Assembly: GCF_035046485.1 (NCBI RefSeq)
Contig: NC_085138.1
Span: 18,171,440-18,235,439 of the forward strand
Source of the DNA: Aedes albopictus
Taxonomy: Eukaryota; Arthropoda; Insecta; Diptera; Culicidae
DNA: 64,000 nt
Direction: 5' to 3'
A program made the translations under genes and the position numbers. Below, piece after piece: positions 11,526-23,588 of the stretch. Every line of letters starts with the position of its first letter. The first letter of the stretch is position 1. The notes beneath the pieces were generated by a model that worked only from the letters and a program-made list of their open reading frames with translations, was not told the DNA's origin and did no database searches.

Positions 11526-12245
11526 TTCAGTCCTGGGCACCCACGGTGGTGCAGAGGGCCGAACTGAAAGATTTCCATCCTGGGTGATTGCTAGCCATCG
11601 CCTTGACCTGTGACCAGGTCAAATTTCTGTCGGCTTGCTTGATTTTGTTGTTGAGGCTGCGCCGCCAAGAGCCTCTGAGTCTGCCTCTGCTGCGATGTCC
11701 TACTGGTTTTCAATCTAACGCTTGCTTGCAGATTTCGTTTCCGCCCCTGCGTAGAGTGTGACCTACCCACCTCCATTTGGGCGCCCGAATTTCTGTCGCT
11801 ATCGACAGAATGGACGGATGGAGCTCCACGTTGGAAATTCAATTGTGAGGCCACCATGCATCATTATTACCGCAGGCATCTTTTGACTAAGACCTGCAGC
11901 CGTTGAGTGTTCTCCGCTGATACACACCAAGTTTCATTGGCGTAAAGCAGTGTCCACTATTCTGATTGTTTTTCCTTATATGTATTTCATTACCTCACAA
12001 AGGCAGCCCTTGCCTTCTTGAAGCGTGCACCTATGTGCCACCATCAGCCGCTATTTGGCTACCAAGATATTGGTAGCTTTCAACATTCTCTACTGCTTGT
12101 CCAGCTACCGTAAGTGTTTACATCCAACGATTTGGTCTTGTTGACGTTGATGGTAAGACCTGCCGCCGAGGAGCGATTGACAAGATCATCGAGCTTGCTC
12201 GAGCGCCGTTGAACTAGGAGAGCAACGTCGCCAGCCAATTCGAAG
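11526..12245 (-). pseudogene. RTE/CR1-like LINE copy B, 3' part (after RT motif C)
   Basis: Reading from 12245 downward on the minus strand: the RT motif-C region (NDFELAGDVALL), the AAGLTINVNKTKSLDV segment, remnants of the thumb/connection, then RAPKWRWVGHTLRRGGNEIC and a GRLRGSWRRSLNN motif, ending near 11530 with a C-terminal ALCTTVGAQD-like tail. Where the family has an ADD catalytic pair this copy has AGD, so the first catalytic Asp is lost. It is the same family as copy A. The upstream part of the same copy lies at 27352-29765. The Jockey element is inserted exactly in the motif-C region, and the two halves share the 13-bp target duplication. Confidence 0.85.
12233..12245. repeat. Target-site duplication of Jockey insertion (left)
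   Basis: AGCCAATTCGAAG is repeated exactly at 27339-27351. It belongs to the LINE copy B reading frame. Confidence 0.92.
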
Positions 12246-13298
12246 TTTTTTTTATTAATCTTTATTAGTATCTCAATCATTTTTTACATTCTTTAACTTA
12301 ATCTAGGTGTTCTGTGTATTATAATACACTATCATCCTAATTTGGTCAAATGCCCGTGTAGCTGCCGGCTTAGAATAGCACTACGGACCACCTGTTCCGG
12401 GGGTAAAAGTCCACCAAACAGGTAACCCCAATCCAAGGTGTCAGGCGACCCGTGCTGAGGGATGAATGGTTGAGGGGGTTTAAAGATGCTCGATCTTTAA
12501 CGGAGCCCGTAGCGTGGGTAGATCGCCTTTTTGGGTTGCGTTGCGGTGATAGATCTACCAAACCGAAATCTAGTGTCGTCCTATTTTTCAATTTTGGAAT
12601 ATTTGTTCTTGTAATTCAAGGAGTTATAGCATTTAGTCCTACTACTGGTGTTTTGGTGACTTCCAGTTTTTGAATAAAACTGAGTTTACCAACTTTATTT
12701 TGCATATAGTTAAAAACCTCACCATCTGAGGCTAAACTCAATGCAAAGGAAATCAAATTGGGTTAGGGATCCATGTATGTACTAACTCTTCGAAAACTGG
12801 AAAGTGCTAGTACGCAAGGAACATACTAGAATCCTTATTACTGAACACATGTTCCATTATTGGAATGATATTGCTGCTAATGTTAAAACCCGGGTCCTAA
12901 ACTTCCTACTGGGGAGAATTTAGCAGTAAAACAAGGGTGATGCTAGGTTTCCGATGCATGGCCAATATCAGTACTCTTGTTTTGTTTTCTAAGAAAACAA
13001 AACAAAAACTGTATCAAAATCGATACTTTATTGCCCCTCAATGGCAATTGAGTAATGCGACATGCACTACACTAAGGATACGGGTAATGTCACAATAGAT
13101 CTAAAAACTGGTCGCAGTGACAAACCCGAACAGGAAAAAAAAAATTTGGTCAAATAAATTTAAGCTATTATCAATACTAATTAATAACATATTACATTTC
13201 ATTTGCTGTAGCAGTTAAGATTTTTTGCAGGCTTTATTTTTCACTTGCGTGACAGAAAAACATTTTTTCAACTTATTCTAACCCTAACCTAACTTAAA
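12246..13298 (-). other. 3' untranslated region of the Jockey element
   Basis: Non-coding, between the RT stop codon and the poly-A/AATAAA end. It contains a perfect 14-bp inverted repeat with a 1-nt spacer (12977-13005, TTGTTTTGTTTTCT). At 1,053 bp it is long for a Jockey 3' UTR, so a further old insertion inside it cannot be excluded. Confidence 0.55.
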
Positions 13299-15104
13299 CT
13301 AATTATACAAGGAACTAATCGTAGCAATAGAAGACTGCAACGATTTTTGACGAAAGTTGGCAATGATTTTAGTTGACATCTGTTCCAATGTTTCAATATT
13401 AGAAATTTGATGCAACTCATTAGTGCTATACCAGGGAGGCAACTTCAGAATCATTTTCAAAATTTTATTTTGAATCCTCTGAAGTTGCTTCTTTCTGGTA
13501 TTGCAACAGCTCGACCATATTGGGACAGCGTACAACATGGCCGGTCTGAAAATTTGTTTATAAATCAAAAATTTGTTTTTGCGACAAAGTTTTGATTTTC
13601 TATTAATAAGTGGGTATAAACACCTAATGTATTTATTGCACTTATTTTGAATACTTTCTATGTGGTTTTTAAAAGTTAAGTTGTTATCTAGTAAAAGCCC
13701 TAGATACTTAACTTCTTCCGACCGATTTATTGGAGTTCCCCTCATAGTGACAACATGTCTACTTGAGGGTTGCAAATAAAGAGCCCTTGGCTTATGTGAG
13801 AATATGATAAGTTGAGTTTTGGAAGCATTATAAGAAAAAAAAAATTCTAAACTTTTTTGCAATCTACTACAAATGACACGCAAACTTCGCCCCTTGGCTG
13901 AGATACCTGTGTCATCTGCAAATAACGATTTTTGACATCCCTGTGGCAAATCAGGTAAGTCGGAGGTAAAAATATTGTATAAGATTGGTTCTAGTATGCT
14001 GCCTTGTGGAGCACCAGCTCTTACAGGTAATCTATCTGACTTGGAATTTTGATAGTTTACCTGAAGTGTTCGATCCGATAAATAGTTTTGAATAATTTTA
14101 ATAATATATAGTGGAAAATTAAAATGTTTCAATTTTACGATCAAGCCTTCGTGCCAAAAACTATCGAATGCTTTTTCTATGTCAAGAAGTGCTACACCAG
14201 TGGAGTAACCTTCAGATTTATTGGAACGAATGAAATTCGTTACCCGTAAAAGTTGATGAGTAGTCGAATGGCCATGGCGGAATCCGAACTGCTCATTGGC
14301 AAAAATAGAATTTTCATCAATATGAATCATCATTCTATTTAAAATAAGCTTTTCAAAAAGTTTACTATAGATGACAGTAAGCTAATTGGACGATAACTAG
14401 AAGCTTCGGCAGGGTTTTTGTCAGGCTTTAAAATAGGAACAACTTAAGCATTTTTCCATTTTCAGGAAAATATGCTAACTGAAAACATTTGTTTAATATA
14501 TTAACCAAAAATGATAAGCAACTTTCTGGAAGTTTTTTTTATGATTATACAGAAAAATCCGTCATCACCCGGAGCTTTCATATTCCTAAACTTCTTTATA
14601 ATAGATCTCACTTCGCCCAAATCAGTGCCCAATGAATAGTCGAAAATGTTCTCATGATTTAGAATGTTTTCGAATTCGCGGGCAATCTGATGTTCTATTG
14701 GACTAGTGAGACCTATACTGAAATTATGCGCACTTTCAAACTGTTTGGCAAGTTTTTGTGCTTTTTCAGAATTAGTTAATAATATTTTGTTATCCTCTTT
14801 CAGCGCAGGAATAGGCTTTTGAGGTTTTTTCAAAATTTTTGTCAATTTCCAAAACGGCTTAGAGCCGGGGTTTAATTGAGAAACTTCATATGCAAAATTT
14901 TTGTTTTTCAATTCGGTGAAACGTTTTTTAATTTCCTTCTGAACATCCTGCCAGATAACTTTCAAAGCAGGATCTCGAGTTCGTTGGAATTGTCTTCTTC
15001 TCACGTTTTTAAGACGGATCAGAAGTTTCAGATCGTCGTCAATAATAACTGAGTCGAATTTGACTTCACACTTTGGCATTGATGCGCTTTTAGCTTCGAC
15101 TATA
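13299..15104 (-). pseudogene. Jockey ORF2, reverse transcriptase region
   Basis: The largest clean frame (14333-13299, 344 codons) holds the RT palm and C-terminus: motif A LDIEKAFD (residues 50-57 of that frame), the AGAPQGSI motif (107-113), catalytic FADD (138-141) and the KYLGLLLD primer-grip region. The upstream frame (about 15104-14501) holds the linker and fingers (KPFWKLTKILKKP, MKAPGDDGF). Between them, at 14334-14500, stops and a frame change break the ORF. The enzyme copies element RNA into DNA at a nicked target. All RT catalytic Asp residues are intact but the protein cannot be made in one piece. At 15104 the frame is cut by the pogo-like insertion. Joining 15104 to 18994 through one TA keeps the frame open. 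Confidence 0.9.
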
Positions 15105-15200
15105 CAGGCGTATCTCGATAGTACGTACCCTCGATAGTGCGTACCCTCGATAGTACGTACCCTCGATAGTACGTACATTTTGCCTCGATAGTACGTACAC
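15105..15200 (+). repeat. Left TIR with five TCGATAGTACGTAC subrepeats
   Basis: Five copies of TCGATAGTACGTAC (one with a GC change) are spaced 15-16 bp or slightly more apart. Such subterminal repeats commonly serve as transposase-binding sites. Three copies occur at the right end (18918-18991), two forward and one inverted in the TIR. Confidence 0.8.
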
Positions 15201-15939
15201 CAAAATTTAGTTAATTTTTAATCTACGAAAATGAGTTCGAATCATTAGTAGACGTATAGCAGAGACTCTGATACTATGAGTTTGTGTTATGAAGACTCCT
15301 ATAAAACGGATTTTCATAAAACAGTTTTTAAATGTAGCGGAATGAAAGGCATGAACGAATACGTTTGATGTAATGATTGCAGTATTCTTCGCTTTTCTGC
15401 TAGTCATGATATCTGACATCATCATTCTGGCGTTACATCTCAACTGGGGAGGACTGCTTCTCAGCTTAGTGGTCTATAAGCCCTTGCACAGTTATTAACT
15501 AAACGCTTTCTTTACCAATAGAACGTTGTAATAAAATAAAAAGGCACATGATAATTCAATTTAATGTGTTCAACTTAATTCAACAGAATTTCTCAGCGTC
15601 TCACTCCAAAACATGAATCAAACCCATCAAGTTACTTATCCAAACCATTGATTTCAGTCCACTCACTTGTTATTTTTTTTCGTTTTCCAATAATTAACGT
15701 TTTTTTTTCGCGATACGTATAAAATATTTGACAGTTTTCCATGAATTTGGAAATTCAAACAACTTTGAGTACCGTAGGGCACTGCAAGCCGCGGTTGCTA
15801 AGGAAAATGTTCTTAAATTTTGACGTTTCGTGGCTTTGTTGTTTACGATTCAGGTTTAAAAAAAAGCGTCAGCTCTCGGATTAAAAAAAAATCGCCAGCT
15901 TATCATGAGTGGTTGAATTTAATTACCTTAGTATTTTTT

Positions 15940-16842
15940 CTTGAAGGATCCGTGGTTTCTCCACAAACTTATTCTGGAATCCCTCTAGGATTTATGTGAT
16001 TCTTGAGGGAGCTATAACTAAGTTGTTTTTACCTGTGTTAATTCAAGAAAATCCTACAGGAACTACTTGAGGAATTCCATAAACAAAATACTCCAAAAAG
16101 ATCATAAGAAACTCCAGGAGGATTTCCATTACAAACATCTGAAAGAATACCAGAAGGGTCTGCAGGAATTCCTGACGGAGCTCTTGGTAGAAACCAAAAA
16201 AGAGTCCCTAAGTTCGCGGTCATCGAAGTGCGGCCCGCGGGCCGCACGTGATGTTCAGTTCTCTATGTTGCCGTAGAATTCCTTGCAATGTTTCTGATGG
16301 AAGCTGTTCTACTCCAGAAATAATCAAGAACAACGTGTTGAATGTTTCACAAATCGACCCAGGTGTTGCAATACGAGCAGTTGAAAAAATGGGCCTGAGG
16401 ACCACTGCCCTAGATGATTCTTGGAAAGAGTTCTCGAAGAAATCCCGCAATCAGTTTCTGAAAGAATTCCTAGAAGAAGCTCTAAGAGGATTCCCGAAAG
16501 AACTTCCTGAAAAGTAATTCCTGACAGTCACCCAGAAGAAATTCCCGGAGGAATTTTCGAAAGAATCCTGGAAAATCCCAGAAAGATTACCTGGTGAAAT
16601 TATTGTAGGAATCCCAGAAGGAATACTTGAATCAGAAGTAGCTCCCAAAAAAAAAACCGAAGAAGTTCCTGGAGGGATCTCGGAGAAGTTTTTAGAGGAA
16701 TACTGAATGAAGTTCTTGCCAGGGATCTTGTAGGATTTCTGGAAAAGTTTCAGAAGGAGTTCCTGAATAATTCCCAGTAGATACTCAGGGAAGAATCTCG
16801 TATGAAATTTCAGGAATAAATCCTTACGGATTGTTGCAAGTA
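15940..16842. repeat. Decayed 12-bp GGAATTCC-type repeats
   Basis: Repeated but diverged GAATTCC/GGAATTCCTG-like words (for example 16070, 16165, 16460, 16540) show the same theme as the minisatellite at 4.9-10 kb. The short open frames over it are by-products. Confidence 0.65.
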
Positions 16843-17762
16843 CAGGGGATAGACAAAATGATCGGGACAGGCAAAATTTTCACTTTTCAAAAAATGTTCA
16901 ACTAGCTGTAACTTTTCGAAAAGTGCATCAACTATTCTCAAATTTTTACTGTAAGTTCTTCAACTAGGTGTGTATCAGTGGACAAAATTTGGAAAAGATC
17001 GTACAATTTTTCACGAAGTTATAAAGATTTTTGAAAAAGGTAAAATTATCTGATAGCCAACTTTGAGCTGTTATATCTCCGGATTCAATTAACCAAATGC
17101 AATGAAATTTTGACCATTTATGACTTTTATAATGAGCTATGAAAAACCATTGACTTAACTTAATATTCTTAACACGGAAGAAAATTATAACGATTAGATT
17201 ATTTTTCTTATGAATACCAAATTATCTAAAACATCAACATCGTTTCAAAATTCATGATGCAAATTATAGTTCATTTAGTTTCTCTCTAATTGACTTATAT
17301 ATAAATGCGTTTTGAAGGAAAGTAGTAACATAGACGCCAATAAGTTGAAAAAGTAATGGGATGCATATTAAAAATAGACCAATTTACTAAAAAATCGCGA
17401 AAAAAAATAAATCGCTATAACTTTTTCGCTTGCTAAAAATTTCAAGTTATTTTAAATGCTTTCCAAAGTTTATTATATAAGTCATGAATTGTCAAAATTT
17501 CATTGCAATCAGTTCATTGAATCCGGAGATATAACAGCTCAAAGTTGGCTATCGGATAATTTTATCTTTTCCAAGAATCTCTATAACTTCGTGAAGAATT
17601 GTCCGATCTTTTCCAAATTTTGTCCACTGATACACAACTAGTTGAAGAACTTACAGTAGAGAATTGGGAATATTTGATGCACTTTTTGAAAAGTTACAGC
17701 TAGTTGAACATTTTTTGGAAAGTGATAATTTTGCCTGTCCCGATCATTTTGTCTATCCCCTG
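16843..17762. mobile_element. Foldback MITE with TA target duplication
   Basis: The ends CAGGGGATAGACAAAATGAT and its inverse are flanked by TA (16841-16842 and 17763-17764). The arms stay similar for over 300 bp (for example GTTATATCTCCGGATTCAAT in both), with a central spacer of roughly 250 bp. A TA duplication fits a Tc1/mariner-type mobiliser. No transposase is encoded. It is the innermost insertion of this nest. Confidence 0.85.
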
Positions 17763-18560
17763 TAGTTTTCGAAGGAATCTCGGTAAGAATTTATGATACA
17801 ATTTCCGAAAGAACTCCTAGAGAAATTCTGAGTGATGTTGCTAGAATTTCCAGGAATACCATCTGGAAGCCCAAAAAAGTAAATCCAGAGACATCCTAAA
17901 ATAAACTTTTCAGAGAATCTCGGATGAAAGCCTGGAAGATTCCGGGGACTCCTTGAGAAATTCTGGAAGAAATCTCTTGAAGTCCGAAACGTAAGCAAGA
18001 AGGTCAAAAAACGTCAAAAAAATTCTTTAGCAACCGCGGCTTGCATTGCCGTATAGGCTGAACCAATTCAATTGTTTCTGGGTGAACCCGAATTTTGAGA
18101 TTCGGAGAAAGACATTTCGCTTTCTCGCTTGCTTTAGGGATTACTTCAAGTTTCTTTCAGTTCCGGAATTCCTCTAGGTGTTGGCTCCGAGATTTCTCCA
18201 GGAATTCTTTCTGGGATTCCTTAGGGATTCTTCCAGGAGTTTCTACTGCGATTCCTAATGAGATTCCAGGGCCTCTTTCAGAGATTTCTCAGAGATTCAT
18301 TTCGAAACTTCACCAAGAATTGTAGATGTCACCAAAATCTGTAACACTTTCGGCAGTTCCAGGATTTCTTCCAGAATAGCTACAGGAGTTTCGTTCCGGG
18401 ATTTCTCCGTGAATTTATTCCAAGATTCTTTCTAAGTATTATCAAGTATTTTTTCCTTGAATTCCTCCAAGAGTTCCAGGATTCCTTCGAGAGCTCCTGG
18501 ATACCTCTAGGAATCCCTTCTCGTAAAAAAATAAACTCTTGGAAGAGTCTAAGAAGGAAC
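17763..18560. repeat. Decayed 12-bp GGAATTCC-type repeats, second part
   Basis: Continuation of the diverged GGAATTCC-like repeats on the other side of the foldback, running past the nested TIR element's right end. No gene. Confidence 0.55.
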
Positions 18561-18993
18561 AATATTCAGAAGATTATGAAAATATCACGGCAATAAATAT
18601 TGCAGGAGAAAATACACCTAGAATGTTTCTATAACAAGATATAACTGATCTAGAACGATTTAATCATATCTATACCAGTTTGGGTGGTTCTAAAAGATAA
18701 CTCAAATAAAATCAATACAAGTTCCCAGAGACGAGATGCCTCTACGAAGCATCCCCAGAGCACGAGAAAATTTTTCCAATTAAGATAGGGTCCCAAACGA
18801 GCAAAATTACGTAATTAATAAACGGACCCTTAGGCCAAATGTATTGTTTGGCAATCCTGACGTTCTAGAAATAGCATTCTTTGATTTGAAAATGAAATTT
18901 GAAATAAAAATTTTTGATTCGATAGTACGTACGTTTCGATAGTACGTACACTAAACGAAGTGGTGGTGTACGTACTATCGAGGTATGCCTGTA

Positions 18994-19775
18994 GTACTAG
19001 TCAAAATTTCGAGGGCATTGTCAATATCAAAATGTGATTCCAATGAAACAATAACATCGAAATGGCTATGTATGTTTTATATGTATCCCAGTCAGCTCTG
19101 TGATAATTGAAAGTAGAGCTGATGGGATTAAAAATCGCTTCATGGGAAATTTGAAATGTTACAGGAAGATGGTCAGAATCAAAGTCAGCATGAGTAATCA
19201 ATTGGCTACAATGCTGACTTGAGTCAGTTAAGACCAAATCAATTGTTGAGGGATTTCTAGCAGAATAAAAACAAGTGGGGCTATCGGGATATTGAATAGA
19301 AAAATATCCTGAAGAGCACTGATCAAATAAAATCCTGCCGTTTGAATTGGACTGAAGATTATTCCACGAACGGTGTTTCGCATTAAAATCACCAATTATG
19401 AAAAATTTGGTCCTGTTGCGAGTTAATTTTCGCAAATCAGATTTAAGAAAATCTATTTGCTGGCCAGTTCATTGAAAAGGCAAGTAGGCCGCAATGAAAG
19501 TATGTTTACCAAAGTTTGTTTCAACAGAAACACCCGAAGTTTCAATAACTTTGGTTTCGAATGATGAAAAAATTTGGTGCTTGATGCGCCTGTGAACCAC
19601 ATGCTCCATCTAGACGATCATTTCTATAAATAAAATAGTTTGGGTTTCGTTTGATTGAAGACCCAGGTTTTAAATAAGTTTCAGTAATAACTGCAATATG
19701 CACATTATTAACTGTTAAAAAATGGAATAGCTCATCCTCTTTGCCATTTAGAGAACGAGCATTCCAATTTAAAAT
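18994..19775 (-). pseudogene. Jockey ORF2, endonuclease region
   Basis: The minus strand from about 19775 opens with an NWNARSLNGKEDEL start followed by an ITETYLKPG-like motif, typical of the Jockey endonuclease N-terminus. A clear frame (19435-19001) has IIGDFNAKHRSWNN, IDLVLTDSS and DSDHLPVTF, the metal-binding and catalytic core including SDH. The enzyme nicks target DNA to prime reverse transcription. Frameshifts near 19440-19620 separate the two parts. The frame runs into the pogo-like insertion at 18994. Confidence 0.88.
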
Positions 19776-20346
19776 TTATTTGGATCCATTACCAATTACT
19801 ATTTTATTTGTAAATTTTACTCCAACTTGGACTGCTTCAGCCATAGTTTGAGTTTTGAACATTGCATCAATCATTTGTTGCAATTTTTCAGATAAAAAGT
19901 CAAAGTCGGAAGCAGACATGCCTGAATCACGTGCATTTTCCGAATTTGATGTTTGGTGATAGGAATTATTTGAATTTTGCTTACCCGCAGCCACATGGGC
20001 ATAGGTACCTCGATTCGTTTGAACAAAATTAGAAATATTACTCACTCCTCTGCTGGAGGGTAGATTATTCGCTCGAAGGTTTGTTTGGTGGTTAACTACC
20101 TCCAGGTATCCCGATCTTTCAGGGTTTCCGGCAATACGCGGCAGTCTCCTTGCCTGGAAATTTGGAAGGAAACCTTGATTCCCCTTATGGAGTTCAAGAT
20201 CTCCTGCCTAAAACCAGCAAAATCACAGACTCTGACCACGATTGGCGGCACCCGTTGTTTTTTTAGCAGAAATTGAAGTACCTGGGCTAGAGGCATCCTC
20301 AATTTGCTGTTCCGAAAAATTGTTCAGCGTTTCATAAGGATTACTC
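19776..20346 (-). pseudogene. Jockey ORF1 (gag-like), middle and C-terminal part
   Basis: After the foldback site, the frame continues with an NPYETLNNFSEQQIEDASS segment, then PPIVVRVCDFAGFRQEI and KVSFQISRQGDCRVLP, a pattern typical of the region preceding the zinc knuckles in Jockey-clade ORF1 proteins. After stops and a shift near 20060-20100 it resumes with a low-complexity C-terminus (20045-19776). The CCHC zinc knuckles expected between these parts are not visible, suggesting an internal deletion. ORF1 normally packages the element RNA. Confidence 0.8.
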
Positions 20347-21602
20347 TAGGCCGTGTCGATTTTTGCAAAATTGCGAATATACAATCCCGAATAGTCACAA
20401 ATGGTTGCAAATGGACCCAAATGAAGCCCTGCAAAATTTAAAAATTCTAAAAAATCGGTAAGCTAGTCCGCAATCGACTTGAAGTTTTATATGGGAATTT
20501 TAATTTTTCAGTATGGGGAAATCCAACTTTTCAAACTTTTGAAGAAAAAGGCACATTAAAGCATCTCTAAAAATCCGCTCCCCCCCTGAAGATTTAGTGC
20601 ATATATTAGGGAACATTTTGTTAGAAGACAACTTTTTAGTTGCACTTAAGATAAGGGCGTTATTAAATTTCGAAACAATGGACATTTTATTCGCATGATT
20701 TCTAACTTCTTTAATTGGCATCACTGCACGTTTTGTGTGTTGAAGAGGGTGGTAACAGCCATCTGCGGCGTCACCACCCGTCGCTGGATGGAGACGCAAG
20801 TACCTGATAAAAATGAGATAGTTAGGATTGTAAATATTCTTGCGATATTGCTTTATAAAAACTTGGTATCTTCGGCAAAGTTGTTGGCATGGTCAAGAGC
20901 TGTCCAGTGATGAACTAAATCATTGGCAAATCCATCGCTGGGCGGCGCTAGTGTGCATACAAACTACATGCAATAGTATTAACGTATATGCGTATATCTC
21001 AATAACGTGATAATTTAACTGTGTGGTGTCTTCGACAAAGTTGTTGGCTGGGCTACGGGCTATCCAGTGACGAACCAAGTAAGTAGGAATTCAACCGATA
21101 GGCGGCGCTAGTGTGCATACAAACTGAATGCAAAAGTACAAACGTATATGTGTGTATCTCAATAACGTGATAATTTAAGTAGGTGGTGTGTTCGACAAAT
21201 TTGTTGGGTGGACCACGGGCTATCCAGTGACGAACGCAATACAGTCTAGACTCCTACTACACGGTTAGTTTGGGGGTGCAGTAGGAATCCGTGTTGTAGG
21301 AATCCCAGAGCTTATGGGATTTCGCCTAATTGGGGGTGTGAGCGAATATATCAGGAGTATTACAAGATAGCACCATACTTTCTTTGGCAAAGTTGTAGCA
21401 CTAGAATAGATCTACCACACAATGCGAACTAACATCCAATTAGTTGGCAATTTAGCCGATAGAGGTGCTATGTAGAAGTGGTTGCTTATGTTCACTCGCC
21501 AGTAGAAGTACTCATAAGTTATCGCTTGCGATATCTCAAGATCTACTTGATTTGGAACAATGCTGTCAATTAGTTTGTGATTTCGCCGCTAGGTGGTGCT
21601 AG
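20347..21602 (+). repeat. Left long inverted arm of the foldback
   Basis: Mirror of 25618-26873. It includes about 2.3 copies of a 160-bp repeat (landmarks TTCGACAAAG at 20871, 21031 and 21191) with GGCGGCGCTAGTGTGCATAC, and a ~190-bp section around 21240-21570. The open frames in the arm occur identically in both arms and show no domain, so they are not annotated as genes. Confidence 0.9.
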
Positions 21603-23008
21603 TTGTCAAGTAAAGTTTCAAACTTCTCTAGCTCGCGATCCAGATCAGATAGAAAAGTGCCGTCTTCGTCAGAGTTTTTCAGGAAGTAAAAACCTATCTG
21701 GTGATTCAACATATAGTTGGTGATTTCGCCGCTAGGTGCCACTAGTTGTTAAGTAAAATTTCAAACTTTTTTAGCTCGCGATCCAGAGCAAATAGAAAAG
21801 TATCGTCTTCGGCTAAGTTCTTCAGGAAGTCAAGAGCTATCTAATGACTTAACATTAAGTTTGTAATTTCGCCGCTAGGTGACGCTAGTTGTCAAGTAAA
21901 GTTTCAAACTTCTCTAGCTCGCGATCCAGATCAGATAGAAAAGTGCCGTCTTCGTCAGAGTTTTTCGCGAAGTAAAAACCTATCTGGTGATTCAATATTT
22001 AGTTGGTGATTTCGTTGCTAGGTGGCGCTAGTTGTTAAGTAAAATCTTAAACTTCTTTAGCTCGCGATCCAGAGCAGATAAAAGAGAGTCGTCTTCGGCA
22101 AAGTTCTTCAGGAAGTCACGAACAATCTTGTGATGTAACAATTAGTTGGTGATTTCGCCACTAGGTGGCACTAGTTGTCAAGTAAAGTTTCAAACTCCGC
22201 TATCTCGGGATCCAAAGCAGATCGAAAAGTATCGTCTTCGGCAAAGTTCTTCAGGAAGTCAAGAGCTATCTAATGACTTAATATTTAGTTTGTGATTTCG
22301 CTGTTAGGTGGTGATTTTGCCTCTAGCTCGCGATCCAGCGCAGATAGAAAAGTGTCGTCTTGGGCAAAGTTCTTCAGGAAGTCAAGAACAATCTTGTGAT
22401 GTAACCATTAGTTTGTAATTTCGCCGCTAGGTGACGCTAGTTGTCAAGTAAAGTTTCAAACTTCTATAGCTCGCGATCCAGATCAGATAGAAAAGTGCCG
22501 TCTTCGTCAGACCTGAAAAACTCTGATAGGTAAAAACCTATCTGGTGATTCAACATTTAGTTGTTGGTTTCACCGCTAGGTGGTGTTAGTTGTCAAGTAA
22601 AGTTTCAAACTTCTCTAGCTCGCGATTCAGAGCAGATAGAAAAGTGTCGTCTTTAGCAAAGTTTTTAGGAATTCAAAACCTCAGTGGTGATTCAACATTT
22701 AGTTTATGGTTTCGCCGCTAGGTGGCGCTAGTTTTTAAGTAACTTCTCTAGCTCGCGATCCAGAGCAGATAGAAAAGTGTCGTCTTCGGCAAAGTTCTTC
22801 AGGAAGTCAAGAGCTATCTAATTAAATAACATTTAGTTTGTGATTTCACCGCTAGGTGGCGCTATTTGTCAAGTAAAATTTTAAACTTCTCTGATTCGCT
22901 ATTCAGAGCAGATAGAATAGTGTCGTCTTCGGCAAAATTCTACAGGAAGTCACGAGCTATTTAGTGAATTAACAATGAGTTTGTGATTTCGCCGCTAGGT
23001 GGCGCTAG
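21586..23008 (+). promoter_or_regulatory. Row of CTCF-like motifs, forward orientation
   Basis: One CCGCTAGGTGGCGCTAG-like site per unit, at about 21586, 21729, 21872, 22015, 22157, 22301, 22423, 22572, 22714, 22849 and 22992. The word fits the published CTCF consensus style (CCASYAGRKGGC) at all but one core position in the best copies (22714, 22849, 22992). This is a sequence match only; binding is an inference. Confidence 0.45.
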
Positions 23009-23016
23009 TTGTCAAG

Positions 23017-23588
23017 CAGGGTTCTTGATTTTCACTTTTCATTTTCTTCCACATTCGAAGGTAGTCAGCAGCGAACGGTTGTCGCTTTAGTTTGTGTGTT
23101 TGCTTGTCAGCGACGACAGCAAACTCCGGCGAACGGTGGGAAGCCACACTTGGAAATTACTCATACATCCACATTCGCATCGCAAGCGATCGAGCGGTGA
23201 TGCGATTCGTGAGTGATACGAGTGGTTTTGTGCATACGATTTTTTTATGTTTTCAAACAATGTTCATTATTTTCTTTGCTAATCAAGCCTTTCAACAATA
23301 ATACACTAAAAATGTATGCATTACATGCAAAAATTCTCTTCAAGTTATGATAATAGCCATTTCGATCACTCACCAGCATTCTTCACCATTCGCCATTCAT
23401 TCATTCGCGTGCGATCGAAACTGCGACGAACGGCAACGAATATCGAAGTCAAACAATTTGCGCATCGCTTCCCACTGGTGATGGGGTTGCATGTTTGATC
23501 ACGACTATCCGTTTGCTGCATCTTTCTCGATTCGCTTCAGCAAAGAGGAATGAATATGAATGGAGTGAGGCGAATATACCGATCATTG
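23017..23588. mobile_element. hAT-like non-autonomous element with 8-bp target duplication
   Basis: A 572-bp insertion flanked by TTGTCAAG on both sides (23009-23016, 23589-23596). That sequence fits the hAT preference nTnnnnAn and belongs to the tandem unit it interrupts. The ends CAGGGTTCTTG and ATGATCGG-type are only weakly inverted at the tip. Inner parts (GCAGCGAACGG versus GCAGCAAACGG, GTGGGAAGC) are diverged inverted copies. No transposase. Confidence 0.7.

Larger units (their letters stand above)
15771..18053. mobile_element. Nested TIR element (GCAAGCCGCGGTTGCTAA ends)
   Basis: GCAAGCCGCGGTTGCTAA near 15784 is matched by its inverse near 18028-18045, with further imperfect pairing inward (TTTTGACGTTT) and TA-containing edges. 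The exact ends are uncertain because the outer ten bases differ. It holds degenerate GGAATTCC-like repeats and the TA-flanked foldback at 16843-17762. No transposase is visible. Confidence 0.55.
15105..18991. mobile_element. pogo/Tigger-like DNA transposon, non-autonomous (3.9 kb)
   Basis: Terminal inverted repeats CAGGCRTAYCTCGATAGTAC face inward from 15105 and 18991, flanked by TA on both sides (15103-15104, 18992-18993). From memory, the TIR start CAGGCATACCTCG closely resembles Tigger elements of the pogo family, which also duplicate TA. The interior has no transposase frame and is filled by nested repeats (15771-18053). Insertion is in the Jockey ORF2, whose frame is continuous when the element plus one TA is removed. 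Confidence 0.75.

Noticed and set aside
20500..20910. Identical 71- and 99-codon frames in both arms of the foldback
   Set aside because: Identity reflects the inverted repeat. The peptides have no recognisable domain and neither strand is favoured.
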